Shown here piece after piece: positions 35,672 to 48,922 of a stretch of DNA of 64,000 nucleotides. A program made the translations under genes and the position numbers. The notes beneath the pieces were generated by a model. The model ran no database searches, was not told the origin of the DNA, and was given only the letters and a program-made list of their open reading frames with translations. The stretch covers positions 62,001 to 126,000 of the forward strand of contig NW_025954967.1 in assembly GCF_022376445.1 (NCBI RefSeq). Direction: 5' to 3'. Positions within the stretch are counted from its first letter, which is position 1. Each line of letters begins with the position of its first letter. The DNA is from Fomitopsis serialis (Eukaryota; Basidiomycota; Agaricomycetes; Polyporales; Fomitopsidaceae).

Positions 35672-37014
35672 ATGAGACATCGCGACTGTGAAGTGTTCAT
35701 TAATGCGATGGCCAGGTGCTAGATGAACACAATGTCCACATCGAGGGTAATGTCGTAGACTGTTACGTTGCTAGCGATTCTGGCAAGGTGTGTGCATGCA
35801 TGTGGCCATGTATGAGCGTCACGATGTACATGTACTGACTCATGTGCACGAGGTATTCGAAGTTTTGTGCAACAATCATTCCTCCGAGCATATATCCGTA
35901 TGGACCGCTGTCGACGGCCAGCAGTTTCCTAGGGCGATGGCCATGAAGGCAGGAAATATGGACAGGAAAATGACTTGCGAAGATGGCAAGAATGGGACTA
36001 GATCATTGATGTTCTCGAACATCCCTATCACAGGCATGATTCTCATCTCATTGTCAACGTGTTTCTCAATGAGCGTGTCAGATGACGATGATGCTGCGAG
36101 GGAGATGTCCTGTGGCAGTGAACTTGGTACAATTCAGGTCAAGATTGTACGTTCAATATTCAAGAAGAAGACGTCATGGACAGCTCCCACCGTTGCAAAA
36201 GCGCAGAATCTCGAGCCTATCCATGAGACTGCTAAGAAAGGCGGTTTGCATTGCGTCTCGTGAGTCGGCAGTCTGCTACAATATATTTGATACTTGCCAT
36301 CGTGTTCTGACCACCTCAGTTTCGGAGCGACAATGCCTGTCAAGAAACCTCGTAATAAGCTTTTGCGGGTCTCGCGCATCGACGATTGGCAAGCACCCTA
36401 CATTACTTTCAATTTCCGCTATCGACCTCGTGGTGAGTCGCTTCACTTCCCATGACTTCCCGCTGAGAATATTCACTCTGTGCCAGCGATTCTTCAAGCG
36501 CATGGCATCATAGAATCCCTTCCCCTCGACCAGCCTCGCGTTGACCCATACGACAATGCACTCGCAGGAGGTGCCCCATCGCCAGCCCGCCTGACGTTCC
36601 CAACGCGACTCGTCGTAAACGACGAGACAGGCCTTCTCCTCCAGACGTGCCGCAGAAACGGCCGCGTCAAGATGCTGGTCCATCCTTTGTGATTGCGGGT
36701 TCTCCCGCAGAAGATGCTTTGCTTGGCGGCGATCAGGAGGATGAAAAGTTGCCTCTGTTCAAGGACGAGGAGGACGAGAGTGCAGACGACGCGGACGCGA
36801 TCGAGGTGCGTTCTCACGCAACTCAGCCTATGCTTCACCGTGATCTCACGTACAACACACGTTTCAGGCTCAGATACAGGCTTTACGACAGCGGCTTGAT
36901 CGAACCAAATCGAGGAAGACTCGACGAAGCCAATCTCGATTCGTCAAGAGAGAGACGTCTCCCATTCGGGTAGGCGGGTTCAACGGCGGTGTCATAGACC
37001 TGACGGATGACTGA
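35672..37014 (+). pseudogene. DUF7918-like copy C, two single-base frame breaks
   Basis: Six exons at 35672-35787, 35853-36033, 36081-36259, 36320-36432, 36487-36805 and 36868-37014. Exon 1 is 116 nt where the intact sisters have 117: after MRHRDCEVFI one base is missing before the CDGQVLDEHN-type segment. Exon 5 is also one base short (modulo 3), between the ILQAHGIIE part and the RRKRRDRPSPP basic part. Intron 2 starts with GC instead of GT (acag/gcatga). The rest is well kept: FEVLCNNHSS, ELGTIQVKIVRS, PIHETAKKGGLHCVS, APYITFNFRYRP, and the tail FVKRETSPIRVGGFNGG followed by VIDLTDD. Two lesions plus a weak splice site suggest a young pseudogene, unless they are sequence errors. Confidence 0.7.
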
Positions 37015-37716
37015 GGTTTGCGGTCGTATGTGCATGGACTCAGAAGTTTCTTTACCTCATGGCTGAGTACTTAATCCGGTCTTATGGTTTGTTTCAAAGT
37101 GTCAGCGTTTCCAGTACATATATCAAGGAAGTAATGTGAATCTTGCTCGATGCAGATACCGTGACGAGACCACTGCAGGTAGTCGCGTGACTCTCACTCT
37201 CTACACGGTTCACCGCGGCGCACCGCGTTCAGGCGCAGCGGTCTCACTTCCTCTGTAACCATATGCGACCGCATTCCCACACTCCATTGAGACACATTCA
37301 CTGCACGCACGCCTTTCAATGCACTGCATCCAAGTACTCGGCACCTAGCTACCTGCTACCAGTGCCACCGGTATAATTCCCATTACATACTAAGGGTCAC
37401 GCCGCTTTTGGCTCAGGTCGAGCCCACGCCACTGAGTAGTAGTACCATTGTTGCAAGACAAACGCGCCAGCTGAAATAGCAGCGCGCATCTTGCTTTCCT
37501 ACATCCACTGGCCAGCTGAGGCTGTAAGTAGTGACCGACTGGGTGAGTCCGTCAATTGCATACAATCTCACCACACATTGACAAGCCTCCACTTCGAATC
37601 CACATCTACTAGTCACGGTAGTAAACACTCAGTTCATTCGCTCAAGCCCAATTGCCGCGCGCGCCACTTTGCCACCACCACTCGTTTGACTGTCGACGAA
37701 TGTGTGTTCGCTCACA
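37015..37716. other. Intergenic between copies C and D
   Basis: No gene. Presumed terminator of C and promoter of D. Confidence 0.4.
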
Positions 37717-38977
37717 ATGAGACACCGCGACTGTGAGATAGCCATCACATGTGACGGCAAGCGTCTCGAAGAGTACAATGTCCAAGTGGAGGGAAATGTT
37801 GCCGAGTGCTATATAGCTAGCGAAAGTGACAAGGTATATCTGTTCAGCACGTTCGAGATGCGATGATACTCAGGACAATTTATATCATGAGGTTTTCGAG
37901 ATCAAGTGTAGCAACCACTTCTCGACGTATTTCTCCGTGCAGACTACTGTCGATGGCCAGCAGTTCCCAAGACGGTTGAGCGTCAAAGCGGGATTCAAGA
38001 ATGAAACTCTGGAGTGCGCCGATGGTGACGGGTTCAAGCCGTTGATGTTCTCGAGAATCTGTGTAACAGGTCTGAGCCTTCACAAGTTAGGATAGTCGTC
38101 CTGACTCACTGATGTCATAGATGACGACAATGCACCGAGAAAGTCAAGCTACGCCGACAGCCTCGGTTTGATTGAGATACGCGTTGTCCGTGCAACGATC
38201 GAGAAGGCGGTGCCCTGGACACCTCCGCCGGGTCCGGGTCCAAAAGCTATTGGCCCTATTCATGAGACAATGAAGAAAGGTGGGATGCACTGTGTATCGT
38301 GAGTGTGCATCTCTGTGATTATAACACATTTGAGTCTGAATTGCTTAGCTTCGGAGCGACACAGCGACACAAGAATATTCCCGAGCTTGTAGTACCCTCG
38401 TACATTGACCAGTGGTCTGCGCCATACATAATCTTCAAAATCCGATACAAACCTCTTGGTAAGTAGTCGAGCTCGTTGACGCTTGTGATCCAGTCTCTCA
38501 TTCCGACCCCCAGTGATACTCCAGGCGCAAGGCATAGTAGAACCTGCAGTGGACCAGTCACGCCGTGCTGGGCCATCTAGAAATTCGCCAGTCGTGTCGA
38601 ACCCATTATCGCCAGAACGGGAGGCTGCAAACGGTGCTCGGCGTCGCGACGCACATGATGCCTCTGATTCCGACCGTCCTCGGAAACGGGCTCGTAAGGA
38701 TGGGTCGTCAGCGTCTCCGAGCTCGTCCAAGGGAGAGGGTGATGATGGCGACGACAACCTCACTGCGCTCCAGGTACGTGCCCTCGCATACCTGGCGATG
38801 ACAGAACTGCAACGGCGGTATGCCTCGCAGGCCCAGATGCGTGCCATACGACGCAAGATCACCAAAGCTCAGATACGGAAGATCCAACGTGACCAGTCAA
38901 CCGGAATCAAGCGGGAGGAGTCCCCTATCGATGCTGGGGAGTTTCACGGCGGCGTCATCGACTTGACGGAGGACTGA
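37717..38977 (+). CDS. DUF7918-like protein, copy D (intact)
   Basis: Six exons, 37717-37833, 37892-38069, 38121-38298, 38349-38458, 38514-38773 and 38831-38977, give 329 residues; intron phases 0, 1, 2, 1, 0. The N-terminal beta-rich module (about residues 1-195) includes MRHRDCEIAITCDGKRLEEY, ECYIASESDKVFEIKCSNH, TTVDGQQFPR, LGLIEIRVVRA, PIHETMKKGGMHCVSFGAT and APYIIFKIRYKPL. A charged linker follows with a possible nuclear signal (RPRKRARKDG), an acidic run and a basic helix (MRAIRRKITKAQIRKIQRD). The tail has IKRE (Lys about 308; ψKxE SUMO-acceptor consensus), then SP, and ends GGVIDLTED, resembling a SUMO-interacting motif. Reference copy for group C-H. Function unknown; a nuclear, SUMO-linked role is inference. 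Confidence 0.8.
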
Positions 38978-40348
38978 GGCTCAGTGCGTTCGCATGCGCG
39001 CGGCGTGTCCTCAAGAGATTGTATCCGCTGGTGCTCATCGCGGCAGTCGTATGACTCGCTATGTCTTCAATAATCCGTGCTTTCGTGCGCCGTGACCCCT
39101 ACGCTGGTAGTGTATTGGTCGTGAGCGTGATGCTAGGCCGGGGAGCGGGCCCATACTTTCATCATGTCGATTCTTTTTGGCCCTTACAGTACTTCCGTCG
39201 TCGTATCAGTCAGTGGTGATACACATATGGTATTCCGGTACATAATGTCCTCATGCACGCCTAATAGGTCCATTCTCAGTACATGCTAAGCCAATCCTGA
39301 CAGCACGAACACGTACCTACTCGTATTGCTACTATCTAGAGCGTTGGCTCGGCCCTCGCGGACAATAAAAGGATTCAAACAGAAAGTTCTGTTCTCAATA
39401 TATTGAACAAACCAAATCTAATACCATCTGGCCCGTCGAAGTCTCAAGCTCGTCAAAGCTTCTGTGTGCAAGGGAGGTACACAGCGCTGAATTTAGCCCG
39501 GCATGACCGGACGAGGCTGACTGACAGCGTCTGTGGCTTCACATCTTCAAGGCCCTGCAACGCGCCACAAGCCCAGGCGAGTGGGGCAAGGACTTCATGG
39601 CGGAATCAACATGGAGGAAGAGGAGGAGGGAATTGGTTTTTGGTGCGGTCCCAGGTGTAGGTGGTGCCTCGGACCTCCAGGAGCCTCCAGGCCCCATATT
39701 CACGCCTCGATTTCGAAATGGGTGGCAGTGTTGATTGGTATTAGTAACCGGTTAACCGGTAACCAGGCTACATATGGAGTTGTTCTTCATTAAAAGTTAC
39801 AGGCAGTCAGTATTATGTAAGTACTCTAGATAGAGTTGTCTTTCCGATAACTCACAGCGCGTCATTACCGACATTGACTTAGCGCCCGAAAACATCCAAC
39901 TATCCTATGACGCGACCCGTTCCCAACCATGATCCCGCCCCGCTTGAATCCGTTTGAGTTCTGGCCGCGAACGTTGCGCTCTGACTGCTCTGGATCTGCA
40001 CGTATTAGGGCATCCCAACTCATCGCCTTTATCTGAATTGCGATAGGTCCGCAGCTCACGAAAGCAGGATTACTGTAACCCGGAGCGCCGGCTATAGTTA
40101 GCATCACCCACTCGACCCCCACGGGCAGCGTAATCGAGTGACGACTCCGAGCCACGCCGACACGGCTTGTCCGCGGCTCGTCTCTACCCGCTGTTTTCTA
40201 TCCACCCGTAAGTCGCGCAGTCTCACTTCAGCCTCAGCTTCAGCAGTCATCTTCATCTCATCCCCCACGACCCGTCAGGCTTCACGACCATTCTCACGAC
40301 CCCCTGCGAAATAAACGCACAGCAGACGACGACGATCGCACGACCTGA
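38978..40348. other. Gene-poor interval
   Basis: Nothing recognisable. Upstream flank of the PH-domain gene at the right edge. The palindrome-like ggttaaccggtaacc at about 39750 is a local feature only. Confidence 0.4.
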
Positions 40349-43300
40349 ATGTCCGCGAGCAGAGTAGAGACGGTGGAAAGGCCCCGGAGAGAGACACCCG
40401 CAGATGTGAGGCATTCCCAGTTTTTGGCAAGTGCTCCGTCTAGACTCGCCCTCTGCTTCTCACACGGCAGCAGCAGGTCAAAACGAGCCACTTTCTCAAG
40501 AAGGTGTCCAACATCCGCAGCGCGCGCCGGCAGAGCACCGATGGCAAGCACCTCGGCGTGCCCGACAAGTTCCAGCGCACGACGCGCTCCATGGACCTTG
40601 GCCCGAAGGACCTCGCCGTGCTCACGAGCCACCATACCTCCGTCCATATGAGCCGGAACTCGGATACTCCCTCCCCGAGCGGCCGCTCTTCCGAGAACGG
40701 ACCCGAGTCTCACGTCGAAGACCCCGTTGCACAACCGCATACCGGCTCGCCACGACCCACCCCCGAGGCGGTCTCGATCAGCATGCCTGCCAGTCCACGG
40801 CTCTCCGAGGAGAGCGGGGTGACCTCACAATCGCGAAACACGCCCTCGGGACCCACAACATCAACGCACGACTTGTCATTTCTGACGGATCCAGACGGAC
40901 TACTACATGCACCTGTGAGCAATTCGGCTTCCACGAGTCTAGACACGATCGACACAGAGACAGGCCCTCCACATCTTACCTCTGCGGCGCGGCGGGAGGC
41001 GGCCTCGAACACCACACTAGCCAGTCCACAGCTTTCCGAGGAGAGCCGAGTTACTCCTGAAGAGCTCACAGCATCGTCGCATGCTCTATCGCAGCCGGCG
41101 GACGTAGTACGGTCATCCGTGGGCAGCCTGGCTGCTCCAAGTCAAACGACAGTCAACGCGTCCGCTATGGTCGCACCGGTGACGTCCGAGTCCAACTCAG
41201 CCCTTGCAGTAGCGACCAGACATGTCCCACTTGCGTCCGGACAAATCTCTCCAGGTCTGTCCGATCGACGCGACCTCGCGCCGCGCCTTGCGACGCTACC
41301 GCCCCCCATGATGGCCAGCTACATGGCGAAGGGGAGTGCACGCTTGACGCCCTCCATCGCCTCACGGCAGCCCCCGATGCCGGTCCTGAGTCTGCCGCCG
41401 CTCCCACCCGTTGCTCCTTCCCAGCAGCCTCAGCGGCCGCGCCAGGGAGCTCCGCTGCGAAGCATTCCCGCGCTGCCCATGCGCGGCCCGAGTGAGGCAG
41501 ATGAGGCAGACCACGACAACGCAATGCTGGAGGAGGAAGACGAGGACGAGGAGGACATGGACGCGAGCCCGGGTACTGATGCGGAGGGCGCGGCCAGCGA
41601 CGACGAAATGGAAGACGGCACCGAAATGGAATCGTCTGAAACGCCTCGGTCACGTGGCGATCGCGCAGGCGGGCTTCCTCAGATCGAAGCCTCCCGCCTG
41701 CACGCGGAAGTCACCGAGTCGCTTCGGACCACCGTTTATTTCACCCCAAAGCCAGACGGCCAGGCCACCCCCCGCCTCCGTCCTGGCTCGTCCTCCTCCT
41801 CCGCGACAGACTATTTCTCCTCCAAGCGGCGCAACAGCATCAGGCAGCAGCACGACCGCCCCGACTCCCCCGTGCGCACCCCCCGCCCCGCCGACTTCAT
41901 CGGCTCGCCCACCCTGCGCACCCCGGCGCTGGGGCATGCACAAATTGCTGGTATGCCACCAGGCTCTCTCGGACGACCGGGATTGTACCACCTCGGCTCA
42001 CGGAGTATGGTCGACCTCTCCTTGTCGAAGAAAGGCAAGGAGACCACCACGTCGCCATCGATCACGGCCGACCCTGTTGCTGGGAGGCGCAAGAGCAAAC
42101 CGCTGCCAGGTGCGCCGACAATACATGAGGACGAGCATAGCACGCCCAAGCCCCCGAGTGTCCCGCAAGACATCTTCCCATCGACGCCGACGCTGCGCAG
42201 GCAGCGGTCGATGCCAACATACAAAGTATCGTCCGATCCACCACCGTATCCATCCTTCCATCCTCGTTGGGCTGGTCCTATGGTGCTGCCGAGAGATGAG
42301 GAGGGGATGGAGCGCCTACCTCCGTACTCGAACGCTGTCTACCTCGCGGCCGTCATACCCCGCAAGGTGGAGTTCACCTCGCCTGGCGTTCAGGCGAAGG
42401 ATCGCAAGTGGCGGCGAGTGCTTTGCGTGCTCGAGGGGACCGCGTTCCGCGTGTACAAGTGCCCGCCTAGCATCGCGGGCGTCAGCGCGATCGAGTCGTG
42501 GTGGGAGAAGAAGGTCGGCGTAGGCGACATCACTGTCGTGAACACCGGTGCGGTGACACAGTCGGGGATCAGGGTGAGTGCGGTGAGGGGGCGTGCAGAC
42601 AGTGAGAGAGCGGGAAAAGAGGATACGGACCCGGCGAGCCCAGATCCTAACACACGGGAGAGCGAGCCGCCACCGGCACAACAAGCACTTCCACCGTCGC
42701 GGTCAAAACTTCGTCTTCCGGGCAGCTTGTTGCACCCCAACCGGTCGAATACCTCAAGGACGAACTCGACACCGAGCCGTCTGAGCGTGTCTAGCAGCCA
42801 GTCTAGCAACTCGAGCCAGTTACAGACACGGCGGAGCACGGACCCCTCACAAGACGACCATTCGTCGATATCTGTGGTTGCGCGCGCGTCAAGCGACGCA
42901 CTTTCGTCGCGGCGGACGAGCTACGTATCATCGAACGCGCCGTCGCCTCGGAGCGCGACGTTCACTCGGCCCACGGCGGGCTCGCCGCCCGCGAGCGACA
43001 GCACGTCGTCCTTCTTCCGGTCGCGCATACTGCACACCTCGCCGCCCGACGCGGGGCCGAAGCAGCCGCCGGAGCCGAACCCGAAGGACCTGATCCGGGC
43101 GTACACGCTGCAGAACGCGGAGAGCGGATTGGCGAGCGACTACGGGAAGCGCAAGAACGTGATCCGGGTGCGGATGGAGGGCGAGCAGTTCTTGCTGCAG
43201 GCGCCGGATGTGGCGGCGGTGATCGATTGGATCGAGGTGGGTGCTGGTCGCGCTTCCGTGGTGCGAGAAGGCGTGTCTGACGGGCCGTGTGCAGGGTATC

Positions 43301-43503
43301 CAGGCTGCGACGAACATTGCGCTTGATCTGGATGAGCGGCCGATGCCTAAGGGCCCGATGTTCCCAAGGTATGTTCGGTACTGCGGTTATGTGAGTGTGA
43401 TAGAGCGCAGACTGACGCGGTGGTACTGCCCAGACGACGCAGAAGGAGACCACGCCCTCAAGGTGTCGCGGGCTCTACAGCCACTGCCACCGCGAATGCA
43501 TAG
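40349..43503 (+). CDS. Large PH-domain protein
   Basis: Start at 40349 ([19 protein letters not shown]), a proposed 38-nt intron (40406-40443), a long exon 40444-43236, then 43295-43368 and 43434-43503. The N-terminal 500 residues are Ser/Pro-rich and look disordered, with an acidic run [12 protein letters not shown] split pleckstrin-homology domain follows: [20 protein letters not shown]...FRVYKCP begins it, and after a long Ser-rich insert [20 protein letters not shown]...VIDWIE and [17 protein letters not shown] complete it. The end is RRRRRR-rich. Such fungal proteins bind membrane lipid or act in cell polarity, but the role here is open. The short first intron is inferred from frame and phase; an alternative upstream structure is possible. 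Confidence 0.75.
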
Positions 43504-44159
43504 TCAAGGGGTCGTTTGCATAACTTTGCATCAGTGTCGTTGTCCCATGTTCTGTGTCTGCTCTATCTGCGCTCGTGTGCTCGCCCATATTAGAACAGAA
43601 CATTCTGCGAAACCTATCCAGGTTCCCATCCATCCTCCACCCGCATACCCTGCATCGCTAGTCTTGCGTCTCGTGACGACTGCGCACGTTTTTTGTTCCT
43701 TTGGATACATTCTCTTTTCATTACTACGACTGGATGTGTGAGATAGCAGTTACTGTACTATACTGGTGTGCAAATAATGCCTCTCCCTTCAAACGGGCGG
43801 GGTTCTGTAGTTTCCATGTGTCCTCCTCGATCGAGGAAGACGTACTCGGCTGCAGATGGCGCTCGTTGTCCATCAAGGTGTGACTACCGTGACTGGGTGG
43901 TGACGGTCACTGCGTCGACTAGCGAATTCACGCCTTGCAGCAAGCCTGCCTCCTCAATTTCCTCGCCAGCGAGCACGTCCCCACCGTCTCCCACCACCTT
44001 TACTCGCCCGCTCGACTCATCTGTCTCTGGGTCACTTCTCCACAAACGAATCACTCGTGGTGACCTCTTGACATAGAACATCACCGCCTCAAGAAGCAAA
44101 AACCCCGCTATACTCTCAACCACATAGCCCCCTGCTCCAAGCATCTCCTCCTCTCTACC
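43504..44159. promoter_or_regulatory. Upstream region of DHH1
   Basis: 656 bp with no gene, pyrimidine-rich before the DHH1 ATG (ccatctcc/ccacctt-type runs), as usual for strongly expressed fungal genes. Confidence 0.35.
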
Positions 44160-45776
44160 ATGGCCCAGCAAGCACGCCCATCCTCCTCCACATCGTATGT
44201 TTCATGCTATCATTTTTGGTATTCAGTGAGCAGAGGTAACGACGACGACGCAGAGATGGCTGGAAAGCGAGCCTCCGCCCTCCACCCAAAGACAGCCGCC
44301 CACAAACTGAGGATGTCACCAACACGAAAGGCGTCGACTTCGAGGACATGTACCTACGACGGGAGCTGCTCATGGGTATCTTCGAGGCCGGCTTCGAGAG
44401 GCCGTCACCCATCCAGGAGGAGGCCATCCCCATCGCCCTCGCGAAGCGCGACGTGCTCGCGCGAGCCAAGAACGGCACGGGCAAGACCGCCGCGTTCGTC
44501 ATTCCGTCTTTGCAGCAGATCGACGTGAACAGGAACAAGATCCAGGCGCTGCTCCTCGTGCCGACGCGCGAGCTCGCGCTGCAGACCGCGCATGTGTGCA
44601 AGATACTCGGCAAGCACATGGGCGCGCAGATCATGGTCACCACCGGCGGCACGACGCTCAAGGACGACATTATTCGTTTGTCGGAGTCCGTGCACGTACT
44701 CGTCGGCACGCCCGGTCGGATATTGGACCTGGCGGGCAAAAATGTCGCGGACCTCAGCGAATGCCCGGTCTTCGTCATGGACGAGGCGGACAAGCTGCTC
44801 TCGCCCGAGTTTGCACCAGTCATGGAGCAGTTGCTTTCGTATCTGCCGAAGGACCGCCAGGTTATGTTGTTCAGCGCGACGTTCCCAATGATTGTCAAGG
44901 ACTTTAAGGTTCGTTTTCGTGCGTGCGCCTAGTACCTGTGCTGTGCTAACGTCTTTGTAGGACAAGCACATGAAGCATCCCTACGAGATTAACCTCATGG
45001 ATGAGCTGACCCTTCGTGGTGTAACACAGTACTACGCATACGTCGAGGAACGACAGAAGGTCCACTGTCTCAACACACTGTTCTCGAAGGTGCGCAAAGC
45101 CCCTGTTATACCAGCTGCTCGTCTGATCCTCGTATAGCTGCAAATCAACCAATCCATCATCTTCTGCAACTCCACGAACCGGGTCGAGCTGCTCGCCAAG
45201 AAGGTCACCGAACTCGGGTACTCATGTTTCTACTCGCACGCGAAGATGCTCCAGTCTCACCGCAACCGCGTGTTCCACGACTTCCGTAACGGCGTATGCC
45301 GCAACCTCGTCTGTTCCGACCTGCTCACGCGTGGTATTGACATCCAGGCGGTCAACGTCGTCATCAACTTTGACTTGCCGAAGAACTCGGAGACGTACCT
45401 CCACCGGATCGGTCGCTCCGGACGGTTCGGACATCTTGGTCTCGCGATCAACCTCGTCACGTACGAGGACCGATTCAACCTGTACAAGATTGAACAGGAG
45501 CTCGGCACGGAGATTCAGCCCATCCCCCAGAGCATTGACAAGGGCCTGTACGTCGCGCCGGGTGCGTCTGACGATGCTGAGCAGCAGCAACAGAAGGCGC
45601 GGGCAACGCCGGCCCAGCCGCGCCAGGCCGCGCCTCAACCTACACTCCCCCAGCAGCAGACACAGGTACAGCCGCAAGTCGTGTACTCGAGCAGTCCTCG
45701 ACCGGTCGTGGCGAACGGGAACGGCGTGCCACCGGCCCAGAGGGCGCCATATCGTGGCGTGCCGGTCGCGCGATGA
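44160..45776 (+). CDS. DHH1: ATP-dependent RNA helicase DHH1 (DDX6/Me31B family)
   Basis: Cytoplasmic DEAD-box helicase that represses translation and activates mRNA decapping in P-bodies. Exons 44160-44194, 44254-44908, 44961-45089 and 45138-45776 join in frame. All helicase motifs are present: Q motif [16 protein letters not shown], Walker [27 protein letters not shown] ([10 protein letters not shown]), SAT (FSATFP), [23 protein letters not shown] and [10 protein letters not shown]. Exon 1 encodes only a short [12 protein letters not shown] leader; the acceptor at 44253 is chosen because the upstream alternatives meet a stop. The C-terminus is Gln/Pro-rich, as in other fungal DHH1. No frame problems. 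Confidence 0.95.
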
Positions 45777-46756
45777 GCCCTTTGGCGTCGCCGTCTTGGT
45801 CTCGTCGGTTACGTCGTGAGGGGTGGTTGGTAGGTGAGGGCCCTGGGCGGATGGGCGGAGCGGAGGAGGGGGTGCGTCAAGACCGACTTTGCGAATCCAT
45901 CTGTCTATACCTTCACACGGACTATCGCTCGGGGGAGGGGTTCTGTACAACAAACAACATCTGCAACGACTCCCATGGCTACAACACTGGCCGCCACCGT
46001 CCTCGGTCGAGTCGCCTCGCCTCACCGCCGATACACATACAACGTCCGCCGTGCCTGTCGCATCCACATGTGCGCAAATGTTTGCTGTCTGTTTAGTTTA
46101 TCTACCGTATAGGTCCGCTCGTCTCGCTACCTTCTATCGCTATTACTACTACTACATACTTGCCTGTCCCCCTCACCCCTCTCCCGATGTTGGTAGCCCT
46201 GATGATTGCTGTAGGTGGAATGGATGTCGCAGTTGGTCTTTGGCGGAGATTTGCGGAAGTGCGTGTGTCACTGGGGCCTCTGAGTATGTGCTGCACTCCA
46301 ACTGGCACATACATAGGAGCTTTGACGATAGACACGGCGATACACGTCAACTATGTGGTATGGTGGGCAAGAAGCTGAGTTTCATGCGAGTTTCATGGAC
46401 CGACACAGGAACCAGGAGGTTATTCATTACAGGAAGACCAGGACGATGACAGCCTGTTTCCAGACATGAGGTCATTATCGATTCTTATGTACCGGACTAC
46501 CATTACTTATGTATATCCAAGACTGTTGATTAGACGGGAACACTGTAGAAGCCAGTATGAAGGAGGGAGGGGGGATTATGGTGAGCGTGTGGCTCTGCTG
46601 CCTGCCCAGCATCACGCTCACGACCAATACCCTACCAGCGGAGAAATCACGACGCACGAAACATCGAAGACATGACAGGTTGTACGACTGCCACGACGAG
46701 CTCAAGCGGATCTAGTCGCTTGAGGGTACGCCGCGCACCTGCGACCGCACTGAGCC
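45777..46756. other. Intergenic, probably DHH1 3' UTR and copy E 3' flank
   Basis: Convergent genes on both sides; no gene seen between. Confidence 0.4.
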
Positions 46757-48072
46757 TCAGTCCTCGGTCAAGTCTATGACGCCCCCATCAAAGTCCCCGA
46801 CCTCGATAGGAGATGGCTCTCGCTTGACTGCGCTTGATTGACCACGCTGGCTCTTCCGTATCTGGGCTTTATTGATCTTGCGTCGTATAGCCCGCATCTG
46901 CGCCTGCAATCATACCGTCGTTGCAGCTCCATCATCGACCGGTATGCGAATAACACACCTTGAGCGCGTCCAGATCCTCTGCATCATCTTCATCCTCGCC
47001 CTTTCGAGCACGCGGCTTGACGTCTTCTGTCCCGTCCACGGTCAGCGGGTCTTCCGCGGAGGAAGACGAGCTCGAAGACGACGACTCCTCGACCCGACGC
47101 GGCCGTTTTCGAGGCGGGTAAGAATCGGCTTGTGCATTCCGACGCGGAGCCGCGTTTGCAGCACCCGGCTCTGGCGATGGGCTGTTCGGTGCGACTGACG
47201 AGTTGCCACCGGACGGACCGGCCTGCGGCTGGGCTACCGGTTCTACTATGCCTTGCGCTTGAAGAATCGCTAGAGGCTGGAATAAGAAATCTTGACTAAG
47301 AGCATCAGAGAGTTCTTTCTCTCACCATGAGGTCTGTAGCGAAATTTGAAGTGAACATAGGGCGCAGACCATTGGTCGGTGTACAAGCATTGTATAACAT
47401 CCCCTGAGTATTCTATACGTTGTTTCTCTCCGAAGCTGAGAATTCAGAGTTCAGTATGCAACCGGTGCCGGTGATGACCCGAATGACGCATACTCACGAT
47501 ACACAGTGCATGCCCCCTTTCTTCACGGTCTCATGGATGGAGCCGAAATTCTGCGGATCCAAACCTGATGTGGTCCAGGGCATCCTTTTCTCGTATATCG
47601 CGCGGACGACATGTATCTCTATGAGACCAAGGCTGTTGGCGTTGCTCAGCTCTCTTGCGGCATCGTCGCCATCTGAGGTACAAATTCAGGATCGAATCTC
47701 GACACTCTGTGAGAACTAGACCTGTGACGCAGAGCCTCGCGAACTTCACAGGTCTGACCCAGTGACCATCTCCGCAGTCAAGTAAGACATCTTTCTTGTC
47801 TGCGTCCATCCATGTCCCTCTTGGGAAGGGCCGGCCATCGACAGTAACGCGCACAGCGAAGGATGTCGCAGTGTGATTGGTAAAGCGAATGTTGAACGCC
47901 TGTTATGAGCAGTTATGGCCATCGTGACAACGGACTTGGTGTCAAGTCGACGCACCTTGTCAGATTCGCTGGCTGTATAACATTCAGAAACATTTCCCTC
48001 CACTTGGATATTGTGCTCTTCGAGCTCCTTGCCATCGCATTTAATGAGTACTTCAAGATCGCGGTGCCTCAT
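46757..48072 (-). CDS. DUF7918-like protein, copy E (intact)
   Basis: Minus-strand exons 48072-47956, 47899-47722, 47672-47498, 47435-47326, 47269-46959 and 46903-46757 give 345 residues with intron phases 0, 1, 2, 1, 0. Starts MRHRDLEVLIKCDGKELEEH; the upstream open frame is not conserved. Other landmarks: ECYTASESDK, VTVDGRPFPRG, LGLIEIHVVRA, SIHETVKKGGMHCVSFGEK and APYVHFKFRYRPHG. The linker holds RKRPRR, a Ser run and an acidic run. The final helix (MRAIRRKINKAQIRKS) is close to copy D. Tail: VKRE (Lys about 324), PSP, then GGVIDLTED. First of four tandem minus-strand copies (E-H). Confidence 0.8.
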
Positions 48073-48922
48073 CCTAAATCGAAGGCCGGTTGACGGTGCG
48101 AGGTGTGGCGGTAAAGTCGAGATTATTGGCTCTAAGCGGTCGTACTGAAGGTTCTTTGTAGGATAGTGGTTCCATATGGCTTGAGCGGTGACTACATGCG
48201 CGCGATCGAAAGACTCACCGAGAGAGTCCAAGTGACCTTGGAAAGTAGCGGATACGAACCCGAGATGTACCGTTCTACTCCCAGCAACACGTATTTGTTC
48301 TTCAAGACCGAGAGTACTTGGTGCGCGAGCTCGCCATCAAACCGGCGTGACTAGGAAGGAAATAGTAGCGGGGAACAGTATTTCTTTCAGAGTTTTAGGC
48401 AAATCCTGGAATCGAAAATACGCACGTACCTCGAAGTGGTTGTTAGCCTCGCAGCGATGAGTTGTGAGTTGACTTACAAGCAGCGTTGAGTCGGCGTGAG
48501 CCCCCGTTCGACCATGTCACGGTCTTGACTCGTCACGGCCCCTTTGCGTCCATCGACACGACGTGACCGAACACAGTTCGTCGCACGTCAAAGTACGTCA
48601 CGGTCGTATGTGCAGTGACATTGACAATCCCTGCGATGCACAGTGCAGTGTACTCAGTAGGCCAAATGTTATCCGAAAGGTTTATCGAAAATCATGACTT
48701 CGCTCTGCACAAACATACCTTGCCATACTCGAACTCGCTAGCAACACCCTCATCGAGTTAGACTCGGACGATAGTAGATGTACAGGAGGTGTACAAGGGC
48801 ACGGAACGTATCTTCGTAGAATCTATTAAGCTCAAGTAAGTTACGAGACGAGTCCGACGTTCGAGTAGGACCAGGCGCCCCCGTCGCGTGAGCAGACTGC
48901 TTCGCGGGGTACGCCCAAGATC
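48073..48922. other. Intergenic between copies E and F
   Basis: No gene seen; promoter of E and 3' flank of F. Confidence 0.4.

Noticed and set aside
41411..42523. 370-codon frame within the PH-domain gene
   Set aside because: Alternative frame of a strongly GC-rich exon; low-complexity Arg/Ser/Pro translation, while the main frame encodes the PH domain.
45222..46067. 281-codon minus-strand frame
   Set aside because: Antisense shadow of the DHH1 last exon, whose helicase motifs fix the true strand and frame.
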